Assembly (NCBI GenBank): GCA_030549495.1
Contig: JAUIRK010000985.1
Location: forward strand, 372,001-436,000
From: Nectonema munidae
Lineage: Eukaryota > Nematomorpha > Nectonematoida > Nectonematidae
Length of the DNA: 64,000 nt
Direction of reading: 5' to 3'
In this document: one piece after another, positions 24,830 to 37,110 of the stretch
Layout: each line of letters opens with the position of its first letter
How positions within the stretch are numbered: the first letter of the stretch is position 1
Position numbers and translations under genes: made by a program
Notes under the pieces: generated by a model
The model's database searches: none
What the model saw: the letters and a program-made list of their open reading frames with translations, nothing else
Told to the model about the DNA's origin: nothing

Positions 24830-27800
24830 CTAAGGAAATAAATAAATTTAGAATACATGCAATTAATAAATTGACACAGCATTATAAAATGAGAATAAAG
24901 AAAAACCTATATTTATCTTGAACTTTTTGTCTGATCTCAGCAACTTCATTTTCATATGTGATATTTCGCTCTAAAAACTCAGATAGGATTTCAGTTGATG
25001 TTTCCAAATCTTTTTGATTTTCTTCAAATATCGCAGATTGATTATTTCGCTTTAAGTAAAAGGCAAAGACATATGTGTACATGAGAGTTTGCCTGCACTG
25101 ACACAAAGCATCAACAGCTTTCTTCAAAAATTGAACTTCAATCCATGACATATTAAGGAAGACCTAAACAAATGTTTAAAAATTTAAACAAAAATAAAGC
25201 AGAAGACACTCAATAATATAATAGGAAACGTTGATACAGTTTTTGAGATTAAAAAAGTTATGAAACACAATTCATTAAGGATCTTGTCAAAATTTAAAAT
25301 TTATTCAAAAATTTTTGTTAAAATAGATAGCATTTGTTCATTAAAAGCAAAGAAAAAAGCGCAATTAACTATGAGATTAATTAAAATACAACAAAACATG
25401 CGACCTGAAACTACAATTCTAATTGTAGGAAATGTTTCTATACATTTAAATAATGGAGTTGGGCTGAGATATTTATCTTCCATTAAGTTTTCCCATAGCA
25501 TTTTTTTCTGAATATAAATTATAGGTTTTTGAAAATTTATTTAAAAAAGCAAAATGTTTTATTTTTAGAATGTTCTATATATATATATATACATGATTAT
25601 TTTCAAAAAGTTCTATACAATGAGCTTTTATTCAAAAAAAAGAAAAGATCGAACCGATAAAAAAATGAATGAATAAAGCAATTATCTAACCCTTTTCAAC
25701 ATCTATATCATTCTGTACTATTTATTGAATGTACACATCTCTTCACTAAAATTTTTAGACAATATACTTGAATACTATTTTATAGACAATACAATTTTTA
25801 CTTCTATGGCCGCATGTTTCTTTATACAAAGAGTTTTTCCTTAAATTTATTATTTTAAAGATGATAAAAGCAATCAAATTAGGAGAGTTATAAAAAAGAA
25901 AAAAATCTAGTAAAAATACTTGCATATTTTCCATTTTTTGCTTAATAGATTCATATAATTTATGTTCAAATTTGAGACTTTGCATATGTGTAGTGTAGTG
26001 ATTGAAATAGCATAGATATCTTTGAAGATTCTCTCGAGATATTTCTTGTGCAGTGCGGGCTTTTCTTGCTTCTTCTTCGTCATATCTGTTACACGCGTAA
26101 TAGCTGGATGAATGGGGTGTCCAAGGACCTAAGCAAACCCAACAGAATTCTGTTTTGCAGTTTTTATTTTGACATATCATGTGGTTACAGCCGCCATCTT
26201 TTTCAATTGTACTCCTGCATTTCGGGCATTCCTTGGTATTGGCCACTATCCAATTGGACGTTTCGCTGTCGTCATCACATTTGCGTAGCCAGCGCAAAAG
26301 AAGGGCACACCGCACAGGCTCATGCCAAGAACAACCACACGAAAAACAAAATATGTGACTACACGAACACTGAACACGAACCACAGTTCCGTCCGTTCGT
26401 AAAGCTCTAACAGCATACGAGCAGTCTGGACCAGGACACCAGCGCATGCGCCGACCAAAATTTACGAAGGAGCGCAGAATATACATTTGGTATAAGCGAA
26501 TATTTTTGGAGTCATCGTTGAGTATTGAAAACACTATTGAATCGGATAAAAATGCTCGGCACTTATAACCGGGACAAGATATGACTGCAGAGGAGCCAAA
26601 GTCTTCGATTGATTGCTTCACATATGAGGACCAGCATTGCTTGCAAAATGCGTGAGAACATTCCACATAACAAACCAACGTTAATGATGTCATGCAAATG
26701 TCACATTCACCCAATTTATAGAGGTCTTTCTCACTTCTTTCATTATAAACAATATATGGTATTTGGGCTTTAGCGAATAATTTTTCCTGACTACCTTCAT
26801 AATACGTCTCCAGCAACTTTTCCTTATCCCACTGGAAGTGGTGAAGAAGAACACGAGCAAGAGTAATTGGTAATTGTAAAACGGTATTGCAGTCTTTGAT
26901 GCACTCTATCATGTAATCCAGAAGTTGATCAGGAGAATAGATTTCATACGATAGGGAATCAGGATCACAACTGAAATATCTAAAAAAAAATGCAAATATT
27001 TTTCAAATGAAACATAACTAATAAAATTAAGAAAATATGACCACTTGGGGTAGAAGGCGACTTAATTCCTTAAATGTCAGGAATCTCATTAATTAGCTAG
27101 ATATAGTAGCCAATTAGCTGTTTGAATTTTTGTCATAAAAGTAACAAATCAAATAAGGCATACTATATATCTGACTTATACAATATGAATAATGAAGTAG
27201 TGGATAAAATGTTCATAGAATTTACGAATATTAACGAATAACATTTTCCTTCTCCTTTATAAGAGGCGACCTACCTTCACTCTAAATTTAACCGTGTTCC
27301 CCTTCTGTACGTCCTAGTTTTTAAATTAACCAAAAAGTAACAAATGAATAGAAAATGGCATCTAACTTTTACAAGAATTTATCAAAAAAAGTGTGCTATC
27401 TATAATTGAAGGAAGCAAGCTAGCTCCTTTGGTAGGTAAGAGACAAAGAAAGAATGAAAATAATGTAGTAAGAATCTAACCAAGACGTAAGGGTATGGGG
27501 GTAAAACGTACGACTCCAGATAAATTAAAATTCGATTACACTCTAATCTACAGAAGTCAGTATCCGACCTTCAAAAATCACAAAAATTTGGTTGCCATTT
27601 TTTTCATTATTTGTATTCCAATATCATTGGAAAAATGGTAATTAGAACCTTATAATGAACAAAAAAAATTTGAAACAACAGAGTAAAACCAGTCTAAAAA
27701 ATGAATGCCTTTTCAAATTCTCAATTCATTCTTGTAAGCTATATTCTAAACTATTTATAGTGCATACCTCAATATGATAAACACATTATTGAGTCCCTAG

Positions 27801-30800
27801 GGAGTATTTAAGAAACAGCGTGAATCCAGTGTACTAAGAAATGAAAAACTTCTGGCTTAACCCGTTAACGACGAGAATAAGCAGAAGATTTGCATTAAAA
27901 AGCATTAATAAACGCGGACGATTCACATTTTGGTAAAATCGACTGTAGTCGATAACCGGTTAAATATATCAAATTCTTTTGAAAAAGAAAGCAGATGTTT
28001 TATACTGGTGCTGTTTATTATGTTAATTTAAAAAAAGAATGTGAACTTTTGTAGTAGAGCCCAGCAAACAGATTTGTGGAGTCGAAGGAGCCGCACGTTT
28101 TGAGAAGGAGACAGAGTCGTAATAAGTATTGCAACTTCGAATTTAAAAATAGATTTACTCATAATTGTTGGATTAAAGAATGAATTCATAAACACTCACT
28201 CTTTAGTGCTTCACATTGCAAAAACGCAACATAAAAAATCATTATCATTTTAGAGTCTAATGTTGTACTTTTGCAACGCATAGAAAAAGGCTCAAAAGTT
28301 CAATAAAATTAAAGAATGAACATTTTTTATTTTACGTTAAAATTAGTTTGTAAAGGAGCAAAACACAGTTTGTGAGTAGAAAGTTTTTAGGAAAAAAATT
28401 TAAACCAAAAACTTTAGAAAAAAAATTAGGATATATATTTACTTTTTGAATTCCATTCTTTTGGCTTAAATACATATTTTAATAAATTATGTTAACAAAA
28501 AATAGGTAAAACATTTTGCTCGCAACACAAAGTAGAAATGTCAAAAATGGAGGAAATCTTTCAACTACCATTTAAAATTTACATTCACAAACGACCTTGA
28601 AATACGGTACATGTAATCACACTTTTGGAGATTTATAATATATGAAACAGAAAAGTTGATGTTGTATAATTATAAATTTTTAAAGTCAAAGTCGCAAAAT
28701 AATAAACAGGTGGAGTCATGAGTGTTAAAACAATTATACATAAAACCAGTTGCCGTTTTAAAAATAACAAATAGGTGGAGTCGGTGTCGGAAAAAAAGGC
28801 CCAATGTGTAACATTAGTATTCACTAGTGATGTACAAAGCTTAATAGTCTTATTCTTTTATAATCTGCATCGTCATCACTAAATTTTCCGATGATTACCG
28901 ATCTCTTGAACCAAGCCCATAATAAAATTAGAGTTTGTATTAGTGGTGTCTAGAGTGTAAAAGAAAATTTCATGATATAAAGGAGGAAAAAGCTTTGAAT
29001 TTGATTTTTGAGGAGGTTGGAAATGAATCAAAAATAGATATTTGGGAAACTAACTCATAGCTATTTAAGCTACGAGAAAAGAAAAAATAATGAGTGTCCA
29101 TTAGAATGATAGAAAAACAAAATTCCAAGTTATAAATATTAACCATGCCCCCTCCTTTATCAATTGAAAGTGAATTTTTTTTTAGCCAAGATGCGTTTTT
29201 CTGTCACCATGGGTTCCTGAAAAAAAGATGGATCTTCGTGGCTGACGGAAAATCGAAACAATATTTAAAACAATAAACTTTTTATTCTGTAATATTTTAT
29301 TATTATATTAGCCGATAAATTAAACAATGATTTAAATTATGAATTTTTTGTTTTGACAAAAATAAGAGAAAACAAAACAGTTTGTTATTTTGAGTGTTTG
29401 TATCAAAAGTCTTTATAAATTTTTCTAATTTGCCGTTTTTACGATATTTTCGTCTAAACTCTAAAGCAAGCATTGCAGTTCATAAATTATCTAAAGGCAG
29501 CAGTCTCAACATTGCTGTCAATATTTAACAATTTATCAACTGACACACGGCTAGTGAAAGGAGTTTGCAAAGTACCAGATAGTGAATTTAAAACATTTTG
29601 TAATTCTTATTTGACAACAGCAATTATAAATAGTAGTAGGAATAGCATTCTGGGTTGGGGAGTAGAAGATTTTAAAAAGATTGGAGTCGGTATCTAATAA
29701 AATTTAGGGGTCGAAGTTGGAGCCGTTTTTTAAGTATTAATCATTAGTTCGATTCTTGCAAGTACTAGGAGACGGAGTCAGATATCTTCCCTCTGACTCC
29801 TCAGCCTCCATAAACTGAATGTGTGAAACAGTGCTTGGCGAAAGGAAGTGAATCGTTACATTTGACATTTCTTGTGACTTAGGACTACTAACGGTGTCAC
29901 AGAACAAAATAATATTTCTCTTCATTTGTTGCATAGAAAGTAAGAAAGTGCAATGTGCATTTCAAATGGCAACTTGATCTTATATACGCTTCCTATAAGC
30001 TGAATATATATCACAAGTAATTCGCAATTAATAAGGAAAGTACAAATATTTTGTAACTAAAATTGACGAACAATTGAGGCGTCATATAAAGAAGATATGA
30101 CTTTTGAATCTCAAAATCAAAAGACGGATGTTGCGGTAGATGGTTTATCGGTGGAAAAATACAAGGAAAAAATACGTTCCAAAGAAAAATCTTTTTTTTT
30201 AATCAATTTCAAAATTAAGTACATTACATTATTGAAAAATTCGTAAAACATGCGTATTATCATTTAGATGATTATTCTCCAAAATTCTGGTCCGCAAAGT
30301 GTTAACCAATAAGTCGTGACCAAAACTTGAGTCACTAAATTTTTTTATACGCGATGGAAATTATTAGTACACTTCCTTTATGTTTGTAGCTATACAATAT
30401 TTAAAAATAATTAAACCTATAATTTGAGTGAAATTAATAAATTCAAATGAAAAAGGAACGAAAAGATATTGCATATGAATTTCAATATCATTGAATATTT
30501 TAGTCAGGTAAATCAGAAAACTGAAACTTTTTTTTTAATTATTGGAAAATTTATAATTATGGGTCGCTTAAAAAGCCATGATAAACTAGTGTTTCCCTTT
30601 TTTAGTGTTTATTATTTTAAATAAACGCGCCCTTAGACGACATTATTTAAGCCAAAGTTTAAGGAAAATTAAAAAAGAGGCAGGAATACTTGTCGGATAT
30701 ATAAAAACAACTCCCGCACCTTCTAAAAGAAAAGTAATAAATTATTCCAGGCCTTGTAAGTCATAGAATCAAGAAAACTAGTTTTATATTTTTTGTGAAA

Positions 30801-32084
30801 AATAGACAATGCATTTATAATTTCATTGAATAAAACTTTGTACAACTATATGTGATATATATATTTACAAAAATACAAAAAAAAATTATATTCATAAATG
30901 TCAACCTTCATAAGTTTGTGAATTTGCTATAGTACAAAATGTAGCAGCTTGTACAGAACTGTGTCCAGTTTATAGTGTACGGATGAGGGTTAAAGGAAAT
31001 CCCTTACTTACGATATATAATTTCTTTCAGAAAAAATAAAATACATGTAAACTTAAAAAAAGTATTATAATGTCAGAATTCAGTATTTTCTCAATATTTA
31101 TCATCATCCCTTCCTCAACCCATTTACGACCAATGTTCCTATTTTGGAACATAAGTAATTTCATCTTCGTCTGCTTTTTTCAATGACTTTGAATATAAAT
31201 CGTCTGCGTTTTTTTAGATATCGTCTGCTTTGCTTGGTCTTAAATGGGTTAATGTGATCCTTAAATACGATGTTTATCCCCCAACTTTTAATGAATATTT
31301 CTGATATCTTCTGTTAATTTATTCATTACTTAAAATTTTATTTATTTTTAAGATACAATCTGTGGAAAAGAATAATACTATTTTAGCAACTTTCTAAGAG
31401 AGCAAAGAACTTGAACTTTTTTAAATATGAAAAAACCATAGTTACTTATTATAAAGAATTATTTATAAAATAATATGAAAGGAATAAAGAATTTTGGATA
31501 ATTTTTATTTCAATCAAGAAAAAATCTAACATAATACTTGTTATATGTAAATAATCATAACGCTAATAAGAATTTCAATATGCCGCCATGGAGGCACTAG
31601 CATATACGTTGGTAATACTGTTCTTAAACTAACAGTTTAGAAAAAATTAATTTCATGAAGTGTAAATTATTTTAATATTACTTTAAAGTGTTACGCTCTT
31701 TTCATTATTTTATAAATACTCTTTAATAACTAAACTATATTAAAAACAAAATTAATGGAGCAGATCTGTTTACTTTTCATACTTATAGATTAATTGAATT
31801 AATCTCAGAAGCAATTAATGGTAGTGAGCACTCATTCATTGATAATATAAACGTTTAAGATTTCCAACTTCGATTACGCAACGCTGATAGTAATAAAAAA
31901 ACCGCAAAATAACAAAAATAAACAGCGTCTATTACCCAGATCCTGATAGACTAGATTTATTTGTTTCAATTTTCAAAAAATCTTCATCTAAAGCAGCTTC
32001 TATCAAGTCATCTTCTTCGTCTGCATCATCTTCTTCGTCTTCACTTTGAAAATTTATAGCTTCATCTGAGAAAGTTGGATCCAT
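24748..32084 (-). CDS. ari-1: ariadne-1 RBR E3 ubiquitin ligase (4 coding exons)
   Basis: The spliced model (32084-31936, 26979-25920, 25163-24907, 24829-24748) gives 515 residues; phases agree at all joins. Order: acidic N-terminus (1-50), UBA-like segment (about 60-110), RING1 from C142 (CDIC...[10 protein letters not shown]), IBR ([12 protein letters not shown]), RING2 from about 301 (ECPKC...GGCNHMIC) and the C-terminal Ariadne helices (about 345-515). In the family the Cys of HMxC, here C319, accepts ubiquitin as a thioester and the Ariadne domain holds it shut until neddylated cullin-RING ligase binds. [10 protein letters not shown] and CWVCLGPW match ARIH1 rather than ARIH2. RING1 is more diverged than in fly and human. 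Length lies between fly (about 503) and human (557). Intron 1 is about 5 kb and carries two MITEs. Confidence 0.93.
24907..25163 (-). CDS. ari-1: ariadne-1 coding exon 3 (Ariadne domain)
   Basis: The acceptor is TTTGTTTAG|GTCTTC. It encodes [36 protein letters not shown] and [15 protein letters not shown], very close to ARIH1. VFL replaces the QH seen in fly and human at this join. It ends QDKYR in phase 2 at AG|GTTTTT. Confidence 0.92.
25920..26979 (-). CDS. ari-1: ariadne-1 coding exon 2 (RING1-IBR-RING2)
   Basis: The acceptor is TTTTTTTTTAG|ATATTTC and the exon adds [19 protein letters not shown] before the conserved region. It carries the whole RBR module and ends KQKMENMQ at donor CAA|GTATTT, phase 0. 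The acceptor with phase 2 in matches exon 1. Confidence 0.93.
27857..27963 (+). mobile_element. TTAA-type MITE, copy 2 (in ariadne-1 intron 1)
   Basis: It is bounded by TTAA at 27857-27860 and 27960-27963. The termini are CCCGTTAACGAC and, inverted, CCGGTTATCGAC. Inside are GCAGAAGATTTG and GCGGACGATT, and TCGACTGTAGTCGA near the right end. It is most like the copy at 56363-56491 read in reverse. Confidence 0.75.
31115..31252 (-). mobile_element. TTAA-type MITE, copy 3 (in ariadne-1 intron 1)
   Basis: The terminal inverted repeats CCCATTTACGACCAA and CCCATTTAAGACCAA differ at one base. The right flank is TTAA; the left is TCAA. Inside are three GCAGACGA-type words. The body matches 56145-56278 in inverse orientation almost throughout. 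Confidence 0.8.
31936..32084 (-). CDS. ari-1: ariadne-1 coding exon 1
   Basis: ATG at 32084 opens [20 protein letters not shown], then [16 protein letters not shown]; the exon ends GGATCTGG|GTAATA in phase 2. The acidic N-terminus is typical of ariadne-1. I assign it to this gene by composition, strand and phase, since the region is poorly conserved. The frame stops immediately past the donor. Confidence 0.75.
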
Positions 32085-33372
32085 TGTTTATTAAATTAAA
32101 AAGTGTTTGAGATAAAAAAATAAAAAAAAAGATATTTTTACATTTTTGTTAATATTATTTGTATTATGTTTTATGAATTTAACTTCAATTTTTAAGTTTA
32201 AACAAATGATTTTTAAATCGTTTATCATCATTTATTAAGCTTGGCTATCAAGCCAGCACACTTTCTTAATGTAAAGTTTGGGATTTTAACTAAAAATATG
32301 TTTTGTTTCAAATTTTACTTCACTGAGAGGTGTGGTAAACGTAGCCCAAATTAGGCCCTAGATGGATATTAATCTTGTCATCACTTAAAAGTTATACGAA
32401 CACTTAAAAACCTGTAAAACTTAATTATATTGATATACAAAATAAGAAGAGAAACTGTAGCAAAAAGTATTCCATTATTTGAGGCTATAATAATTATATT
32501 GCATTTTCAATTATGATATGTTAATTCAAATAAATGTTGTCACATCGGGGGTTCCGCCCTACGCTCTCCCCCTCGGTACACCAGTGACTAAAATGAAATC
32601 ATGGGGGGTGATATCCGAGCTATCAAAAATAACCTTCATAACTGCCTTATAAATTAAAACATTCTACGTATATCTAAATCAGAGGTTCTGAACTTGCAGT
32701 CTTTAAGTTTTTAAGTGCTGACTTTGAAATGTGGTCAACAAATGTTAATTGGCCGATTAAATAGTTAAGACAAAAATAATTTTTTTTTGTTCATTTGAAT
32801 TTGAAATTGCTATTCAAATTTAATATAAAATAACAGAAAAATCATTTCACTTTATTCAAATATAAATAAATTTTAACATCTATTGATTTTCCGCTTTCCT
32901 TAAACATTTTATAATTTTTTAATTGAAAAAATTCTTAACGAAACCAACAAAGAGTTAAATTGATATGAAGATAGCGCTCTCAAAATAAAAGAAAAACGTT
33001 TTTAATTGTATTTTGTCTATGAAATTTAATTAAATAAAAAAATTAAATTCTATCTTTAGTAATGTTTGTAGCAAAATTTTCCATACGCTTTTAGAATTTA
33101 AGTACACTTGCAATGATTATAAAACTAGATAAAATTTTATTGTTTCTGTTTTTTTATGACACTGTATTTTTAATATTGTATCTACTTCCTAAGAAAATCT
33201 TATAGGACATTGTTAAAAACATTGATTACCGTTGTTTATATTGTTCTTTTTAACATAATTTGAAAAATATGTCATTTAAAAATAAAATTAAGAATGGTTA
33301 GTATCATTAAAACAGGCTTTGTTAAACTATGTTTAATAATATTTCTATAATTTAAATAAATCATATATATTA
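32085..33372. other. ariadne-1 upstream region
   Basis: The promoter should lie here, but no core element stands out. A short GC-richer patch at about 32540-32620 (GGGGGTTCCGCCCTACGCTC) may be a worn element end or a regulatory patch. Confidence 0.4.
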
Positions 33373-36293
33373 TCAAAACCCTACGAAAATTTTCCACCCC
33401 CTCAATCATTTCCATCCATTCTGCTGTTAAAAAATAATACAAACAGGCAATACTTCAAGCCAAAAAGAACTCATTGGTAAAATTCACCAGCCAGCACTCA
33501 AACAATCCATGGAACATCATCAATAGGCTAACTAAAAAGAAAAAAACTTCTATTCTCCCCGAAACAATACTTCCCTGCTCATCCGATCATACCACACACT
33601 ACAACCCTCCATTTCTATCGACAATCTTCCCCCCTCCCTGACTCTTCCTCTTCTGATCTCCCCTTTCACCACACAATTCGAGAACACTCTAAAAACATCA
33701 TTCACTCCATCCAAAACCCTACTTTTCCTACAATCACACTAAATGAATTAATCATAGCAGTAAACTCTCTTAAAACAAATGCTTCATCTAGTTTCGACCA
33801 TATCTCACCCAAACATATTAAAAAATCAATACACATTCTAAACAAACATTTACTCCTTATTTTCAATGCATTCCTTACTCATTCACATTTTCCCAACGTT
33901 TGGAAAATCGGCAAATTCATACTCATTCCTAATACTATCACCCAATAAAAATTCAAGCCTCATTCAAAATTGGCGACCAATCACTCTACTACCCATACTA
34001 GGCAAACTTTTCCAAAAAATCATTCGCAAACGTCTAGTCCACTACATCCTATCCCGTAACCTCATCCATCACACGCAATTTGCATACCTTTCCAACAAAA
34101 ATACGGAGACAGCACTATCTCGTCTAACCACCTACCTTGACTCTTCCCTTTCTACTGAGAAAATTTCTTCTACAATCTTCCTAGACATAAACAACGCTTT
34201 CTACTCAGCCTGGCATCCTGCCATCATCACTAACCTTGCCCACAAATCATTTCCTCCTTACATCATCAAATTTATAAGCCAATACCTTTCAAACCGCTGT
34301 CTTATTTTCGGACATCGCGCATCACTTTCCATCCATAAGCTAACCCTCTCGACTCCCCAAAGGGGATGTCTTTCCGATATCCTCTGGCTAGTTCTCATAG
34401 ACCCGCTTCTCGTTCTAATCTACACCAACACAGATTTCTCTCAATGTTTTTTAGACGACATATTATTCACCTTCACCAGTAACTCTCAACAAGAAAACCT
34501 CACCAAATCCTCTTCATTTTTACTAAGGCTACAAGAAGGAGCAAACACACATAAGATATTCTTTAACTCCAGCAAAACCAACCTCATTCACTTCACACAG
34601 AGACACACAGAACATTTACTCCTTCATTTAAATATCTCTACTTCTATAACTGCCTCAAAGACTATCAAATATCTTGGACTAAACCTCCAGTCCAATCTAA
34701 AATTTCCAATACACTTTAAAAAAATATACCAAAAACTCTCAGTAACCCTTTTTACACTTAAAAGTGCTATCTTTTATAAATGGGGCCTCCGTCCTAAACA
34801 CACCAAATACATATACTCATCCTTAATCCTACCAGTAATTCAATACGGAATTCTTTCCTGGAGCATCTCCTTAAAACACCCCACAACCATACATTTTCTT
34901 AACAAGATACACCGTCTCTGCCTACTTTGCATCACCAACGCATATCGTACTATTTCCATACAATCCCTAGAAATTTTAATAAACACCCTACCATTACAAC
35001 TTCAACTCAAAAAAACTATTATTAAGCGCTTCTGCAACAACTTACTTCCCCTCTTTCTTCCGATCACACTACACCGCAATATGCCATCCTATTCTTTCTA
35101 CTCTCATCTATTAGCAAAATACGCACCAAATATTGCTAACTACCTAGTTCATCCCTCGATACACTCATCTCTTTTAACTCACCCATCTGCACAAAATCCA
35201 TTCAAAACATCTATATGCAAAAACAAATTTTTTGCCAAACAATTAATTTCATACATTCGCTCTACCTCTTCATCAACCTCCCTACGTATCTTTACAGACG
35301 CCTCAAAGAAATTCCTAAGTACTTCCTTTGCTTACGCCTTTTTCAAAGGCTCTTCCACTCGCTCCTTTTACACCCATCGCTCCCGATTAAATCCTCTACT
35401 CTCAATCTCCGAATGCGAGATCTTTAGCCTTTTATTAATCAACAACATTAACTACCTCCTTCCCCACTTTACTACCATCCATTTCTATACCGATGCACAA
35501 AACATAATCCACGATCTCTCTCTATCCCACAACATCCCCTTTCAACTCGCCTCCTCCCTAATCAATCTTACAAAACCTTTCCACATACACCTATGCTGGT
35601 GCCCTGCTCACCTAAACATACCAGAAAACTCCCTCGTAGACTACTTAACCTCAAACTTACACCTAACCTCCCACATCCCTATCATCAACTCCCTACCTCT
35701 CAAAACCTTTCTAACGCACATTCACTTATCCTCTCTAGAAGAATGGCAGATGTCCATATCTTCATCTCAAAATGGACTAATCTCCTCTTTACCACAGATC
35801 AGAACAATTCACACAACTTTCAAAAACAAAAAATTTTCACCACCTCGTTCAACCATTTGTTGGCTATCAGACCACTGCCTATGCAAAGCATATCTCTTCC
35901 GAATTAAAGTTAGCGAAAATCTTCGAATGCGACACAATAGAAACGCCATACCATTTCATCTTCACATGTCAAATCTTCTCTTATCATCGCCAAGATCTTT
36001 TATTTCGCTGCCTTTCTTTACTTATTAGATCTCCAGCAACACTCTCAGATCTTCTGTTACCCCCAACACTACTAAAATCCCTAGCAATCCTCATTGACAC
36101 CATTGAAACAACTCTCACCACCGTTGATAACCCTATAACAAACTAATCTGCTTTCCTTTCTATTTTTAGTATAATATCTGTAACTCCTCTCTATCTCTAC
36201 CAACATCTCCATCCTCCTTAACCAACAACTCTCAAGCTTACGCGAGCATATCAGCACACGCTGGAAGGTGCCTTAAAATCTACCTACCTACCC
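33373..36293 (+). mobile_element. LINE-A, long 5'-truncated copy
   Basis: It starts inside ORF2 (ATCAAAACCCTACGAAAA, the complement of sequence near 17555) and ends in CTACCTACCTACC at 36293. A 720-residue frame, 33866-36028, covers reverse transcriptase (FLDINNAFYSAWHPAI, STPQRGCLS, FLDD) and RNase H (IFTDAS, SECEIFSLL, FYTDAQNII, WCPAHLNIPENSLVD), and the final frame shifts near the C-terminal cysteine cluster. TPQGG is changed to TPQRG. A frameshift lies before 33866. It is the best local guide to what the poly-G tract replaced in the other copy. Confidence 0.9.
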
Positions 36294-36315
36294 CAATTAA
36301 GCCTCAATTGTTAGG

Positions 36316-36476
36316 GTTAGGGTGTACTTCTCAGCTTAACAGTTGAAGGTCAGGGGTTCGATTTCCAAGGCTCCTAACTCTTAAAAACAAATTCACAATG
36401 ACTGATTAACCCTCTTAAGCATAATGCCAGCACATAGCCTTACAGCTGAAAGTGCTTTAATATCTCCAACCAACCC
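36316..36476 (+). repeat. SINE sharing the LINE-A 3' tail
   Basis: A B-box-like GGTTCGATTTCC lies at about 36356. The 3' tail GCTGAAAGTGCTTTAATATC followed by TCCAACCAACC closely follows the LINE-A end GCTGGAAAGTGCTTTGAAAT with CTACCTACC. The A box is weak. It sits 20-odd bp after the LINE-A copy. A shared tail suggests the LINE-A enzyme mobilised it. Confidence 0.6.
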
Positions 36477-36964
36477 CACCCACATTTTCATTCCCGAGAA
36501 TTTGGTTGGGCAGTGTTATTCATATATATTATTCATGAAACCAAATTCTAGAAGTTCTATAGAATGATTAAACTAAACTCAGATCATCTTATTTGTCTCA
36601 ACTACCCTTCCTTTGTATTGGTTGTAGAAAACAATTATCTTTTGTTTAGGTTTGTTTCCAATTGACTCAATTTCCCCTAGGTGCAGACTGGACACTGGAC
36701 ATAAGATAAAGTACTTTGAAGTTGCGATGTATATGGTTCAGAAGAATATTGGCTTTCAAAGAAGCATATTCCGTGAATATAAATTTGGATTCGCTCAAAT
36801 TTCAAAAATCTAATCACGCCCATTTTTGGCTATTGAATTTTTCCTGTATCTATGATATTTATTTAAAAAAATGCTATTCATTTTGTAAATATGTATATTA
36901 TATATATATATATATATAATTTCTCAGTTTTTTCTCTTTCTGAACACTTTTCCTTTGCAATAAA

Positions 36965-37006
<42 letters not shown>

Positions 37007-37110
37007 AGCATCGGATCATCATACTTTTACAATAAAATATCCTTTAAAACAACACATTTATATAAATTTGAAATCAATTTTCCAAAATAAGTTTAACACT
37101 TTAGTACGCA
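36477..37110. other. AT-rich spacer with simple repeats
   Basis: Contains a (TA)n run at about 36898-36918 and a (CT)n run of about 18 units at 36969-37004. No gene. Confidence 0.7.
36969..37004. repeat. (CT)n microsatellite
   Basis: About 18 uninterrupted CT dinucleotides, just upstream of a CR1/Jockey-like LINE. Confidence 0.9.

Larger units (their letters stand above)
26980..31935. other. ariadne-1 intron 1
   Basis: About 5 kb of AT-rich intron. Besides the two MITEs, GGAGTCGGTGTCGG-like words recur near 28080, 28770 and 29650-29780, a worn repeat of unknown family. No further exon is seen. Confidence 0.6.

Noticed and set aside
36318-36330. Telomere-like TTAGGGTTAGGG
   Set aside because: Only two units, inside a SINE-like head; not a telomeric array.
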